DNA of 64,000 bases from JOPF136 sp963773835. GTDB lineage: Bacteria; Acidobacteriota; Terriglobia; Acidiferrales; UBA7541. The stretch's first letter is position 1. Every line of letters begins with the position of its first letter. The stretch covers positions 124,001 to 188,000 of the forward strand of contig CAVZCQ010000002.1 in assembly GCA_963773835.1 (NCBI GenBank). The letters run 5' to 3'. A model generated the notes under the pieces. The model was not told the DNA's origin. It searched no databases and saw only the letters and a list, made by a program, of their open reading frames with translations. The translations under genes were made by a program, and so were the position numbers. Below, one piece after another: positions 22,658-30,850 of this stretch.

Positions 22658-23338
22658 TCACGGCTTGGCCACGGGTATCTCAGGCACCCGGCCGCGCACG
22701 ATGAGGGGCGCCCCGGTGTGCTGCTGCACTTCTTCCGGGGTCCAGCCCGGGGCGACCTCGAGCAGGAGAAAGCCCTCGGGAGTCACATCCACGACGGCGA
22801 GGTCCGTCACCACCCGATGGACGCAGGCGAGCGCCGTGAGCGGGTAGGTGCAGCGCCGGACGAGCTTTGGCGCGCCGTCTTTTGTCGTGTGTTCCATGCA
22901 CACGATCAGCCGGCGGGCCCCGGTGGCGATGTCCATGGCACCGCCTATGCCGCCGGAACCTTTCGCGCCCGGCACCTTCCAATTGGCGAAGTCGCCGTTC
23001 TCCGCCACCTGGAGTCCACCGAGCATGCTGACGTCCAGATGCCCTCCGCGCGCCATCAGGTGAGCCATCCCCTGATCGAAGTAGGAGGCGCCGGGGACCA
23101 CGGTGACGGGCACTTTCATGGCATCCACAACGTCGAAGTCTTCCTCACCGGGTCTCGCCCGGGGACCCATGCCCAGGATTCCGTTCTCGCTGTGAAAAAA
23201 GACGGAGAGGCCGGGAGGCACGAAATCGGAGACGAGGTTGGGAATGCCCCAGCCCAGGTTCACACAATCGCCGTCCCGCAGCTCGAGCGCGGCGCGCGCA
23301 GCCACCTGTTCGCGCGAGAGCCTAATGCCGGACGACAT
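22658..23338 (-). CDS. 3-oxoacid CoA-transferase, subunit B
   Basis: Forms a heterotetramer with subunit A and moves CoA between succinyl-CoA or acetyl-CoA and a 3-oxoacid such as acetoacetate. The 226 residues show VNLGWGIPNLVSDF, the catalytic glutamate in HSENGILGMGP, GGHLDVSMLGGLQV, WKVPGAKGSGGIGGAMD and CTYPLTA, all standard for the SCOT/AtoA/PcaJ family. Its start overlaps subunit A by 17 bases. By eye the SCOT, atoDA and pcaIJ subgroups cannot be separated, so no symbol is given. Confidence 0.92.
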   Translation of the reverse strand: MSSGIRLSREQVAARAALELRDGDCVNLGWGIPNLVSDFVPPGLSVFFHSENGILGMGPRARPGEEDFDVVDAMKVPVTVVPGASYFDQGMAHLMARGGHLDVSMLGGLQVAENGDFANWKVPGAKGSGGIGGAMDIATGARRLIVCMEHTTKDGAPKLVRRCTYPLTALACVHRVVTDLAVVDVTPEGFLLLEVAPGWTPEEVQQHTGAPLIVRGRVPEIPVAKP

Positions 23339-24005
23339 TGTGGATCCCTTTCACCTGCACGATGCGGTGAACAAAGACGAAGGGAGTGACGATGGCTTCC
23401 GGGTCGAGCGCGCCCACGGGAACGATTTCGTCCACTTCGACAATCGTCGTCTCGGCCGCCACGGCCATCAGGGGATTGAAATTCCGCGCCGTCTTCCGGT
23501 AGATGAGGTTGCCGAGCTCATCCGCTTTCCACCCTTTGATCAGGGCGAACTGTGCGGCGAGCGGCTCGTAGAAGACCGTGCGGCGGCCGTGGATCACCCT
23601 CTCCTCGCGGCCCTCCGCCACCATGGTGCCCGCGCCCACGGCGCTATAGAAGCCGTCAATTCCGGCGCCCGCAGCGCGCATGCGCTCGCAGAGAATTCCC
23701 TGCGGGACCAGCTCGAGCGTGATTTTCCCCTCGGCGAACCGTTCCTGGAAATGCCGTGCGTGCGGGCCGGGGAACGAGGCGATCACGTTGCGGATGCGGT
23801 CGTGTTTGAACAGGATCCCCAGCTCGCCGTCGGCCGAGCCGCAGTTGTTGGTGATGGCCGTCAGCTCGCCCGCACCCTGGCGGTCCAGCGCCTGGATCAA
23901 ATTGTTGGGAAATCCCGCGCCGCCGAATCCGCCGAAGAAGATGCGGGCGCCGGGGCGAATATCGGCCACGGCCGCTTCCGCGCTGGGATAGAGTTTTTGC
24001 CGCAT
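23322..24005 (-). CDS. 3-oxoacid CoA-transferase, subunit A
   Basis: Partner of subunit B. The 227 residues show the oxyanion/CoA-binding GARIFFGGFGGAGFPNNLI, ITNNCGSADGELGIL, LVPQGILCERMRAAGAGI, GFYSAVGAGT and KTARNFNPLMAVAAETTIVEVDE. The ATG at 24005 gives the usual N terminus (KLYPSAEAAVADI). It ends with IVPVGALDPEAIVTPFVFVHRIV, as in PcaI/ScoA. It follows the cofC stop after 86 bases, so it may be a separate transcription unit. Confidence 0.92.
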   Translation of the reverse strand: MRQKLYPSAEAAVADIRPGARIFFGGFGGAGFPNNLIQALDRQGAGELTAITNNCGSADGELGILFKHDRIRNVIASFPGPHARHFQERFAEGKITLELVPQGILCERMRAAGAGIDGFYSAVGAGTMVAEGREERVIHGRRTVFYEPLAAQFALIKGWKADELGNLIYRKTARNFNPLMAVAAETTIVEVDEIVPVGALDPEAIVTPFVFVHRIVQVKGIHNVVRH

Positions 24006-24091
24006 GATGCGATTTTACCGGGGACGAGGGCGCGCTGGAAGCGTGACGAGCGGGGACCGCGCTTCCCGGCCGCATGTCTGCCCTTCCATCC

Positions 24092-24748
24092 TCAGGAACG
24101 CGCGGCGCGGCACAACGGCAATTCGCGGAGGGCGGCTGCGGTGTGCTCGCCCAGATCCCTGCGGGCAGCGAGAGCGCGGAGGTCGCGCTCATCGTCCACG
24201 TCCAGCTCGATGCGCGGGTTGCGCAACACGCGGGCATAGGCGCGGCGGCGCCCTGCCTCTTCCAGATGTTTGCTGAGGCTGCCGGGCCCGAAATGCGAGG
24301 GGAAGAGATCCGGAGGGGTGCGCAGCAGCGCGTTGGTGCCGTTGGCGCCGCGCGAAGGCACCAGCACGGCCCCAGGCGCGGCAGGACACGCGGCGAATAT
24401 GGATTCAATGTCCGCGGGACGGACGAGTGGGATATCAATCGGCAAGCGCAGCAGCGCGGTGATGCCGCGGGCGGCGCAAATGCGCGACGCAGCGTCCACG
24501 GAGCGGCTTTCCGAATGCTGGCTGGTTTCGGCGAGGCACTCCCAGCCGCGGGCGCGAGCGGCAGCGAGGGCGTGGGCGTCGGAGGAGACGACAAAAACCG
24601 TGACCGCAGCGCGCACCCGGGCGACAGCCGCAAAAAGGTCTTCGAGCATCGCACGCGCCAGCCGCGTGCGTTCCGCCTGGGGCATTGCGAAGGCCAGGCG
24701 TTGTTTCGCATGGGAGAGATCTTTCACGGGGATGAGAATTCCGAGCAC
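24092..24748 (-). CDS. cofC: 2-phospho-L-lactate (or PEP/3PG-type) guanylyltransferase
   Basis: Activates the phospho-acid precursor with GTP to make the phosphoryl-guanosine donor used by CofD in F420 synthesis. The 218-residue nucleotidyltransferase fold shows ILIPVKDLSHAKQRLA at the N terminus, LLRLPIDIPLVRPADI in the centre and VPSRGANGTNALLR for nucleotide/substrate binding. HFGPGSLSKHLEEA and RIELDVDDERDL follow. The start is GTG with AGGA about 8 bases upstream. Last gene of the F420 run, 9 bases after the cofD stop. Whether 2-phospholactate, phosphoenolpyruvate or 3-phosphoglycerate is used cannot be read by eye. Confidence 0.92.
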   Translation of the reverse strand: MLGILIPVKDLSHAKQRLAFAMPQAERTRLARAMLEDLFAAVARVRAAVTVFVVSSDAHALAAARARGWECLAETSQHSESRSVDAASRICAARGITALLRLPIDIPLVRPADIESIFAACPAAPGAVLVPSRGANGTNALLRTPPDLFPSHFGPGSLSKHLEEAGRRRAYARVLRNPRIELDVDDERDLRALAARRDLGEHTAAALRELPLCRAARS

Positions 24749-24757
24749 GGTGAATTC

Positions 24758-25705
24758 CTATACGCGTGCGGCAGTCATTTCCTCAAACAAGGAAAGCACA
24801 CCGCGGGCCAGCCGTTCTTTGTCGGCCTCGGTGCGCATCACGGAGGGAATCAGGACGGGGCGCACTCCCCGCGCCACGATATCCGGACACAATGGCGAAT
24901 CGGCGGGATCGATCACGAGTACCGAAGCAATGTCTTCATACAGCAGAGCGACGCCGCAGGAGGTAGCCTCGACCAGGCATTGGGCCAGCATTTTGTCCGA
25001 CGGACCCTTCAGCGATTTCCCGCCCACGAGCGGGCTGACGGCAGCGCAACGCTCGCGGCGCTGCCAGAGAGTTTCGCGAACGCCCGGAATGGCCAGGATG
25101 GGGCCGATGCTGATCAGCGGATTGCTGGGGCAGATGAGGATGCCATCCGCCTCCCACAGCGCTTCCAGAACGCCCGGAGCGGGGCGCGCGGATTCCACGC
25201 CCTCAAATCGAATGTCCACGATGGCGGGCTCGGCGTGGTGCTGCACCAGGTATTCCTGGAACTGGAGTTCGCCGAGCTCGGTGACGACGGTGGTGGGCAC
25301 GGGATGTTCGCTCATGGGGAGAATCGTTGCGGCCACGCCCCAGTCGCGGCGGATCGAATCGGTCACCTGCGCGAGGGATTTGCCATGCGCGAGCAACGCG
25401 GTGCGGTGGATGTGCGTGGCCAGGTCGCGGTCGCCCAGGTTGAACCACTGCTCGCGGCCATAGCGCGCCAGCGCCTTCAGAGTGTGAAAGGTGTCGTCGG
25501 CGATTCCCCAGCCCGTCTCCGGGTTCACGCTGCCAGCCAGAGTGTAGGTGACGATGTCCAGGTCGGGACAAATATACAGTCCGTGGAGAACGAGGTCGTC
25601 GCCGGTGTTGACCACGATGGTCAGATCGCGCGCGTCCATGGAGCGAGTGAGCCCCAGAAGGAGCTTCGACGCCCCCACCCCGCCCGCGAGTGCCGTGATC
25701 TTCAT
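24758..25705 (-). CDS. cofD: 2-phospho-L-lactate transferase (F420-0 forming)
   Basis: Joins the activated phospho-acid to FO to make (dehydro-)F420-0. The 315-residue protein starts with ALAGGVGASKLLLGL, the nucleotide-binding start of CofD/FbiA, then VVNTGDDLVLHGLYICPDLDIVTYTLAG, GWGIADDT, NLGDRDLATHIHRT, ICPSNPLISIGPIL and VSPLVGGKSLKGPSDKM. All are diagnostic, and the length is normal. It follows cofH after 19 bases. ATG start with a normal context. Confidence 0.95.
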   Translation of the reverse strand: MKITALAGGVGASKLLLGLTRSMDARDLTIVVNTGDDLVLHGLYICPDLDIVTYTLAGSVNPETGWGIADDTFHTLKALARYGREQWFNLGDRDLATHIHRTALLAHGKSLAQVTDSIRRDWGVAATILPMSEHPVPTTVVTELGELQFQEYLVQHHAEPAIVDIRFEGVESARPAPGVLEALWEADGILICPSNPLISIGPILAIPGVRETLWQRRERCAAVSPLVGGKSLKGPSDKMLAQCLVEATSCGVALLYEDIASVLVIDPADSPLCPDIVARGVRPVLIPSVMRTEADKERLARGVLSLFEEMTAARV

Positions 25706-25724
25706 GGTCTCAACGTCCCGCGAT

Positions 25725-26969
25725 TCAGTAACCCGTTACAGGCGGATGCGCGGTTGGCTGGCCCGCCAGCCGGAGGCGGGCGGGGACAGCGTCCGCGGTA
25801 TCGTCGCGCGAAAACGTCCGCCGAATGCAATACGTGGTGGTCCGCTCCGCCGGGATGCGGCCGATGCTGCGGATGCGCGCACGAAACTCCTCCGGCGCCA
25901 CGTATTCGCCAAACGTGGCGCCCGCGGATTTCGAAATGTTTTCCTCCATCAGCGTGCCGCTGAAGTCGTTCGCTCCCGCCTCCAGGCACGCGAGCGAAAC
26001 TTCGAAGCCCAGCTTCACCCAGGAAACCTGGAGATTGGGAATCACGGGGCCGAGCAGCAGCCGGGCGATGGCGTGAACCAGCAGGTGTTCGCTCCGTGTG
26101 GCGCCGGCCTGCGCCTCGCCGTCGCGGTAGAGGCGCGTGTTGGCATGGATGAAGCCCAGGGGCACGAATTCGGTAAATCCGCCCGTATCCTTCTGAATCT
26201 CGCGGAGCAGGAGCATGTGGCGCAGGCGATGTTCGGCCGTCTCCACGTGGCCGTACATCATCGTGGATGTGGTGGGAATACCCAGTTCGTGCGCGGTGCG
26301 GATGATTTCCACCCAGCGGGCCACCGGCAATTTGTTGGGGCTCAGCCGCGCGCGCACCGAATCGTCCAGAATTTCCGCGGCCGTGCCGGGAATGCTGCCC
26401 AGGCCCTCGGATTTCAAAAGCGCCAGGTAGTCCCGCAACGGCAGCCCGGTGCGGTCCACGCCATTGGCGATTTCCATGGGCGAAAAGGCGTGAATGTGCA
26501 TTTCGGGAACGGCGCGTTTGATCGCGCGAAGGATGTCGCGGTAGAACCACGGGTCCATCTCGCGCGGCAGCCCGCCCTGGATGCACACCTCCGTGGCGCC
26601 CCGGTCCCAGGCCTCGGCGGCCTTTGCGGCAATTTCTTCGAGAGACAGGAAATAGGCGTCCGTGGCGCGCGGGCCGCGGCTGAAGCCGCAAAAGGAACAG
26701 CCCACCGTGCAGACGTTGGTGAAATTGATGTTGCGGTTGACCACGTAAGTGATCCGGTCGTCTACGGCTCGGCGCCGCAGTTCGTCGGCGGTCGAGACCA
26801 GCGCGGCGAAATCCGCGCCCTGCGCCTGGCACAACTCGAGCGCATCCTGCAATTGCAATTCGCTTCCTTCGAGCGTCGCCGCCAGTATGCGCGCCACGCC
26901 GGGGGCCGCGGCGCGCAGGGCGGCCTCAGCAGGAATGGACGCGGGCCGGATTGGCTGTGTTTCCAGCAT
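25725..26969 (-). CDS. cofH: FO synthase subunit 2 (radical SAM)
   Basis: With CofG makes the deazaflavin chromophore FO from tyrosine and 5-amino-6-ribitylaminouracil. The radical-SAM cluster motif is NVCTVGCSFCGF (CxxxCxxC). Further family segments are YVVNRNINFTNVC, VCIQGGLPREMDPWFY, LGSIPGTAAEILDD, TTSTMMYGHVE and FVPLGFIHANT. The ATG at 26969 is preferred over an in-frame GTG at 27020 because GGGGAG lies 7 bases upstream. It overlaps the 3' end of cofG by 44 bases. The last 20 residues are encoded by a GC-rich, hairpin-forming segment and look unlike the family C terminus. Confidence 0.94.
   Translation of the reverse strand: MLETQPIRPASIPAEAALRAAAPGVARILAATLEGSELQLQDALELCQAQGADFAALVSTADELRRRAVDDRITYVVNRNINFTNVCTVGCSFCGFSRGPRATDAYFLSLEEIAAKAAEAWDRGATEVCIQGGLPREMDPWFYRDILRAIKRAVPEMHIHAFSPMEIANGVDRTGLPLRDYLALLKSEGLGSIPGTAAEILDDSVRARLSPNKLPVARWVEIIRTAHELGIPTTSTMMYGHVETAEHRLRHMLLLREIQKDTGGFTEFVPLGFIHANTRLYRDGEAQAGATRSEHLLVHAIARLLLGPVIPNLQVSWVKLGFEVSLACLEAGANDFSGTLMEENISKSAGATFGEYVAPEEFRARIRSIGRIPAERTTTYCIRRTFSRDDTADAVPARLRLAGQPTAHPPVTGY
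25756..25785. repeat. GC-rich hairpin-forming element inside the cofH 3' end
   Basis: GGCTGG-CCCG-CCAGCC is followed immediately by GGAGGCGGGCGGGG, and CCCGCC pairs with GGCGGG across a 7-base loop. The 13-mer GCCCGCCTCCGGC (minus strand here) also occurs at 55224-55236, in an intergenic region. This suggests a dispersed element, but two short matches in GC-rich DNA are weak evidence. Confidence 0.35.
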
Positions 26970-28155
26970 TCGGAATCTCCCCGACTCTGGCATAACCCCC
27001 GGCATCCCGCAAACTGTCAATGCGGACGGTCATGCGCGGATGAACGAATCCGGGCTTTTTGATGAATTCCGGGTAAATGGCCAGGCGCTCGCGCAACTGG
27101 AGACCGGCGGCGCGTGTCGCTTCACCGAGCGTGGCGATCTGCGGCCAGGCCGCCTCCGGGTTGATGAAATCGAGTGTAACCGGCGAAATCCCGCCCCAGT
27201 CGTTGATGCCGGCCTCGAGCAGCCGCGGAAACTTGCTGTAGCTCAGGTTGGGCGGGGCCTGGAGATTCATGTCGGCCGGAAGCATCAACCGGGCAATGGC
27301 CAGCGTGCGCAGCAGGTCTTCCAGTTCGGCATCGGCGTGGCCGGCCATGCGCGTGCCCGCTTTGGCCCGGAAATTCTGCACGATCACTTCCTGGATGTGT
27401 CCATAGCGCTCGTGAAGCGCGCGGATGGCGTCGAGGGATTCGACGCGCTCGGCCAGCGTCTCCCCGATGCCGATCAGGATCCCGGTGGTAAACGGAATCT
27501 CGAGGCGCCCGGCGTCCTCGATCGTGCGTAGGCGGAGGGCGGGCACTTTGTCCGGCGCGCGCCAGTGCGCCTGTCCATTGTGGAGCAGGCGTGACGAGAC
27601 ATTTTCGAGCATGATGCCCACGCTGGCGTTCGACGATTTCAGGCGCGCCAAATCTTCCGCTGACATCAGCCCGGGATTCGCATGCGGCAGCAGGCCCGTA
27701 TGCTCCAAAACGAGATCACACATGGCCGCCAGATAGTCGAGCGTGCGCGTGAAACCCTGGCGGCGCAAAAACTCGCGCGCCTCGGGAAACACGGCCTCCG
27801 GCTGGTCGCCCAGGCTGAACAGCGCTTCCTTGCAGCCCGCGGCGCGGCCGGCTTCCGCCAGCGCCACCACCTCTTCCGGCGTCATGAAATGGGCGCCCGG
27901 CTCGCCGGGGTCCTTCCGGAAGGTGCAGTAGCCGCAATAATCGCGGCAGAGTGTGGTGAGCGGGATAAACACCTTTTGGGAGTAACTGACAACGGTTCCC
28001 TTCCCTCGCGCGCGCACGGCGCGCGCAGCAGAGAGGAGTGCGGGCGTGGCGGCCTGCTCGGCGAGCAGCAGCGCATCCGATGCGGAGACAGTCGAACCGG
28101 CCTCCGCCTGCGCCAGCAGGCCTTCCAGGCGGCCGTTCTGGAGGGCGGTGGCCAT
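26926..28155 (-). CDS. cofG: FO synthase subunit 1 (radical SAM)
   Basis: Generates the tyrosine/uracil-derived radical chemistry with CofH to form FO. Motif CRDYCGYCTF gives the CxxxCxxC iron-sulfur site. Other family segments are VVSYSQKVFIPLTTLC, ALFSLGDQPE, PHANPGLMS, VGIMLENVSSRL, FTTGILIGIGET, VIVQNFRAKAGT, APPNLSY and INDWGGISPVT. The ATG at 28155 is preferred over a longer frame to 28224: GGAG lies 7 bases upstream and the product (409 residues) has a normal start. Separate CofG and CofH genes are the archaeal/cyanobacterial arrangement, not the actinobacterial FbiC fusion. Confidence 0.95.
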   Translation of the reverse strand: MATALQNGRLEGLLAQAEAGSTVSASDALLLAEQAATPALLSAARAVRARGKGTVVSYSQKVFIPLTTLCRDYCGYCTFRKDPGEPGAHFMTPEEVVALAEAGRAAGCKEALFSLGDQPEAVFPEAREFLRRQGFTRTLDYLAAMCDLVLEHTGLLPHANPGLMSAEDLARLKSSNASVGIMLENVSSRLLHNGQAHWRAPDKVPALRLRTIEDAGRLEIPFTTGILIGIGETLAERVESLDAIRALHERYGHIQEVIVQNFRAKAGTRMAGHADAELEDLLRTLAIARLMLPADMNLQAPPNLSYSKFPRLLEAGINDWGGISPVTLDFINPEAAWPQIATLGEATRAAGLQLRERLAIYPEFIKKPGFVHPRMTVRIDSLRDAGGYARVGEIPNAGNTANPARVHSC

Positions 28156-28233
28156 GGGGAGACTCCATGATACGCGCCACGCGGCCGCCTTGCGACAGAC
28201 TACCGCGGCGGTTCCACGGGCCAATCAGGCGCT

Positions 28234-29028
28234 TCAGCGGAACATGTCCTCCGCCGGAGGCCGCAACAGCCGCTGCGCAGATTCGCGCGCGGCCGAATAG
28301 CGGAATCCGCGGACGATCGCGGCGGGCACGGCTGCGTTCTTCCCCATCAGCAGCCCGGCCGCGGCGGCGAGTTCGTCCGCCACGGCGAGAATAGTGGCGC
28401 GCAGCGGATGGCCGTATCGGTCGCGTGTGCCCCGCAGGTCTTCCAGCACGCGCAGGCCGCAGCATCCGATGGCTACGTTGACCAGCCCCAGCCGCCAGGG
28501 ACGTCCGAACGTGTCGCTGACGATCACGGGCAGGGAGATGCCGGTCCGGCGCCGCAGGCCCGCGGCAATGCGGCGCGCGGATGCGTCCGGATCCACGGGC
28601 AGGCAGGTGACGTGCGCGCCGGGCACATTCGAGCGGTCCACTCCGGCATTGGCGCAAACGAACCCGTGGCGCGTTTCGACGATCAGGGCGCGCTCCGTCA
28701 TCCGCAGGACGCGGCGCGACTCGCGCAGCACCACCTCCGTCAGCCGCGGGTCCTGCCCCAGCCGCGGCGCCCATTCGCGCGCCAGCGCGGAAGGACTGAC
28801 AGAGGACAGACGCACCGTGCGGCCCTCGGCCTTGGAAACGATTTTCTGGGCCAGCACCAGTACGTCGCCGCGCTGAAACTCCACTCCCTCGCGCGCCGCT
28901 GCGCGGACGAGCAGCGCGGCCAGATCCGCGCCGCGAGCCACCTCAGGGAGCGTACGCACAGGGATCAGGAGAAGCTCACCCAGGCGGGCCGGCTTCGCGC
29001 CCGCTCGTCGTGAGTTGTGCTGCTTCAT
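28234..29028 (-). CDS. cofE: Coenzyme F420-0:L-glutamate ligase
   Basis: Adds glutamate residues to F420-0 with GTP. The 264-residue protein shows GDVLVLAQKIVSKAEGR, the catalytic/GTP segment, then ETRHGFVCANAGVDRSNV, LPVIVSDTFGRPWRLGLVNVAIG and ADELAAAAGLLMGK. It lacks the C-terminal nitroreductase-like domain of mycobacterial FbiB, so a separate dehydro-F420 reductase would be needed if phosphoenolpyruvate is the precursor. Its start overlaps the fno stop as ATGA. The next gene, cofG, begins about 78 bases downstream. Confidence 0.95.
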   Translation of the reverse strand: MKQHNSRRAGAKPARLGELLLIPVRTLPEVARGADLAALLVRAAAREGVEFQRGDVLVLAQKIVSKAEGRTVRLSSVSPSALAREWAPRLGQDPRLTEVVLRESRRVLRMTERALIVETRHGFVCANAGVDRSNVPGAHVTCLPVDPDASARRIAAGLRRRTGISLPVIVSDTFGRPWRLGLVNVAIGCCGLRVLEDLRGTRDRYGHPLRATILAVADELAAAAGLLMGKNAAVPAAIVRGFRYSAARESAQRLLRPPAEDMFR

Positions 29029-29744
29029 TGATTTTCTGTCCGGTGGCCGCCCGCGGCCGGCGGCTCATCCGGGAGCCCGGTGATCCGAATGCCGGCGGCA
29101 TGGACTTTGTGCCGCACGTTGATGCCGATGAGCAGGGCGGTGATCGCTTCGACCGTGCGCGCATTCTCCAACCGTCCGCCGTCCACATACCGGCATCCCC
29201 GGATAGCTTCGACCCAGGGACGCACCGCCGCGCGCGTCTCCGGCCGGTCAGCACAAACGAGCACGTCGCAATCCACGGGAGACTCGAGATGGCGTAGCGC
29301 GTAGGCGGATACGTTGTGGAATGCCCCTGCCACCTCGACGCCGTCGGGGACATTGGCGGCAGCCTGCTCCGCGGCCGACCCGGCCCACACGCCGAGCACT
29401 CGCGTGGCCGCTCCGCCGACCGCCGCTTCGAGAGGCACGGTCAGATCGACCAGGATCTGCCCCGGGCGGAGCGATTGGGCGATGGACTTCAAGGTGGCGA
29501 TCTGGGCGGCAAACGGCACGGTGAGAACCACCAGAGCCGCGCCGGTCACCGCCTCGGGATTCGCGCGGCCTTCCGCCTGCGCCGAGGCACCGGCGCGTTC
29601 GCGAATCTGCTGCGCTGCGGCTGCGGCGCGCGCGGGGTCGCGCGAACCGATAATGACGCGGCGCCCCGCCGCTCCCCAGCGCAGAGCCAGTCCCAAACCC
29701 TGGTCGCCGGTTCCTCCGATTACCGCTACGGCGTTTCGATCCAT
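29025..29744 (-). CDS. npdG: F420-dependent NADP oxidoreductase
   Basis: Transfers hydride between NADP(H) and F420, linking the F420 pool to cellular NADPH. The 239 residues begin VAVIGGTGDQGLGLALRWGAAGR, a Rossmann fold with GxGxxG-like GGTGDQG, followed by VIIGSRDPARA, the NADP-phosphate-binding Ser-Arg, and ALVVLTVPFA. Later segments are LVDLTVPLEA, VAGAFHNVSA and DVLVCAD. Usual size for Fno/NpdG. First gene of the operon and overlapping cofE. No Shine-Dalgarno sequence is evident, and a candidate promoter ends only a few bases before the ATG, so the transcript may be nearly leaderless. Confidence 0.92.
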   Translation of the reverse strand: MDRNAVAVIGGTGDQGLGLALRWGAAGRRVIIGSRDPARAAAAAQQIRERAGASAQAEGRANPEAVTGAALVVLTVPFAAQIATLKSIAQSLRPGQILVDLTVPLEAAVGGAATRVLGVWAGSAAEQAAANVPDGVEVAGAFHNVSAYALRHLESPVDCDVLVCADRPETRAAVRPWVEAIRGCRYVDGGRLENARTVEAITALLIGINVRHKVHAAGIRITGLPDEPPAAGGHRTENQ

Positions 29745-29753
29745 GGAGGCGTG

Positions 29754-29782
29754 AGTATCCTACGGGCCCGCGGGGGTCGCAA
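29754..29782 (-). promoter_or_regulatory. Candidate promoter of the F420 operon, partly within a hairpin
   Basis: Minus-strand TTGCGA (29782-29777) and GATACT (29759-29754) are 17 bases apart, each matching consensus at 4/6. The start point would fall about 3 bases before the npdG ATG, in line with its missing ribosome-binding site. The -35 box overlaps a stem formed by GGGTCGC (29774-29780) and GCGACCC (29788-29794). Confidence 0.3.
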
Positions 29783-29866
29783 GGCCCGCGACCCGGCCGG
29801 TCCGGGGGCCACTCAGCAGTTGACTGTGGCTCCTTCCTCTTTCATGCTTCCCCTGCAGGAGGGCTC

Positions 29867-30850
29867 GTGTTCGATCTGACCCCACAGGATGACTTTGTCC
29901 ATGCCACGGGAGCGGAGGAGTCCTGGCGCGAATCCTACTCTTTCGACTTCTACGATCCCTCCACACGATTGTCCGGCTTCGGACTGATGGGGGCTAGCCC
30001 GAATCAACAGGCTGGTGAATGTGTGTTCACGCTCTGGCGGGACGACATCCTGCTGGTGAAATCCGGCAAATGGGATTACCACATCCCGCGGCAAATCGGC
30101 GACGAACGGCAACACTTCGGACCTCTGGCCATTCGTGTACTGGCGCCGTTCAAGACGCTGGAGATCTCCTACGATGACGGTTACTGCCGGCTGGAGTTGG
30201 GCTACGACTCGATTCAGCCGCCGTATTCCTGGCTACAGTCCGAGCGCGACGCGGCGCGTCCGGGCAGCCATCACTATCAACAACAGGGACGATACCGCGG
30301 CGTGGCCCGGGTGGGAAAAGACTCGATCCCCGTGCAGGGATGGGGAGCGCGGGATCACGGATGGGGTCCGGACGCTCGCGCAAACGTGCGGCGATGGCTC
30401 TCCGCCACGGCACAGTTCTCGGAAAATCTCGCCTTTCAGACGCTTCACGCGACTCTGTTGGACGGCAGGGAGGTGCTGTTCGGCTACGTGTTCCGCGGCG
30501 CGCAGAACGACGTCGTGCAGCGCTCGCAACTCTCCGCCAGCTATAACCTCCGGCACGGCGCACCCTCCGGCTGCAATCTGGACATCACCACAGTGGGAGG
30601 TAAGCGGCTGACTGCGGCGGCACGGGTGCTGAATGCCTTCAATACCTCATTCCAGCATCCCAACGTTCCGGGCTTCCTCTTCTCCTGCGCCGCAGAATTC
30701 CACATGGACGGCCAGACGGGATTCGGACGCGTGAATGCGTTCTGGCGCGGAAGCAAGGAGCGTCCCGAGGAGTGGCTGATTGAGCCGGCTGGCGCGGCGC
30801 CCGCCACGCTCGAAAAACTGCGCGGCAATTTCGACGAGACCGTGTACTGA
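29867..30850 (+). CDS. DUF7064/AttH-like beta-barrel protein
   Basis: A 327-residue soluble protein without signal peptide or membrane segment. The core contains VQGWGARDHGWGPDAR followed by an aromatic stretch, close to the G-x-x-x-RDH-x-WGPR pattern of DUF7064/AttH-like (carotenoid-hydratase-related) proteins. Function in those families is mostly unknown and lipid-like ligands are presumed. The start is GTG with AGGAGG 4 bases upstream. It is divergent from the F420 operon with 122 bases between, and its stop abuts that of the convergent DUF2889 gene with no spacer. A link to F420 is possible only by position. Confidence 0.7.
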   Translation: MFDLTPQDDFVHATGAEESWRESYSFDFYDPSTRLSGFGLMGASPNQQAGECVFTLWRDDILLVKSGKWDYHIPRQIGDERQHFGPLAIRVLAPFKTLEISYDDGYCRLELGYDSIQPPYSWLQSERDAARPGSHHYQQQGRYRGVARVGKDSIPVQGWGARDHGWGPDARANVRRWLSATAQFSENLAFQTLHATLLDGREVLFGYVFRGAQNDVVQRSQLSASYNLRHGAPSGCNLDITTVGGKRLTAAARVLNAFNTSFQHPNVPGFLFSCAAEFHMDGQTGFGRVNAFWRGSKERPEEWLIEPAGAAPATLEKLRGNFDETVY

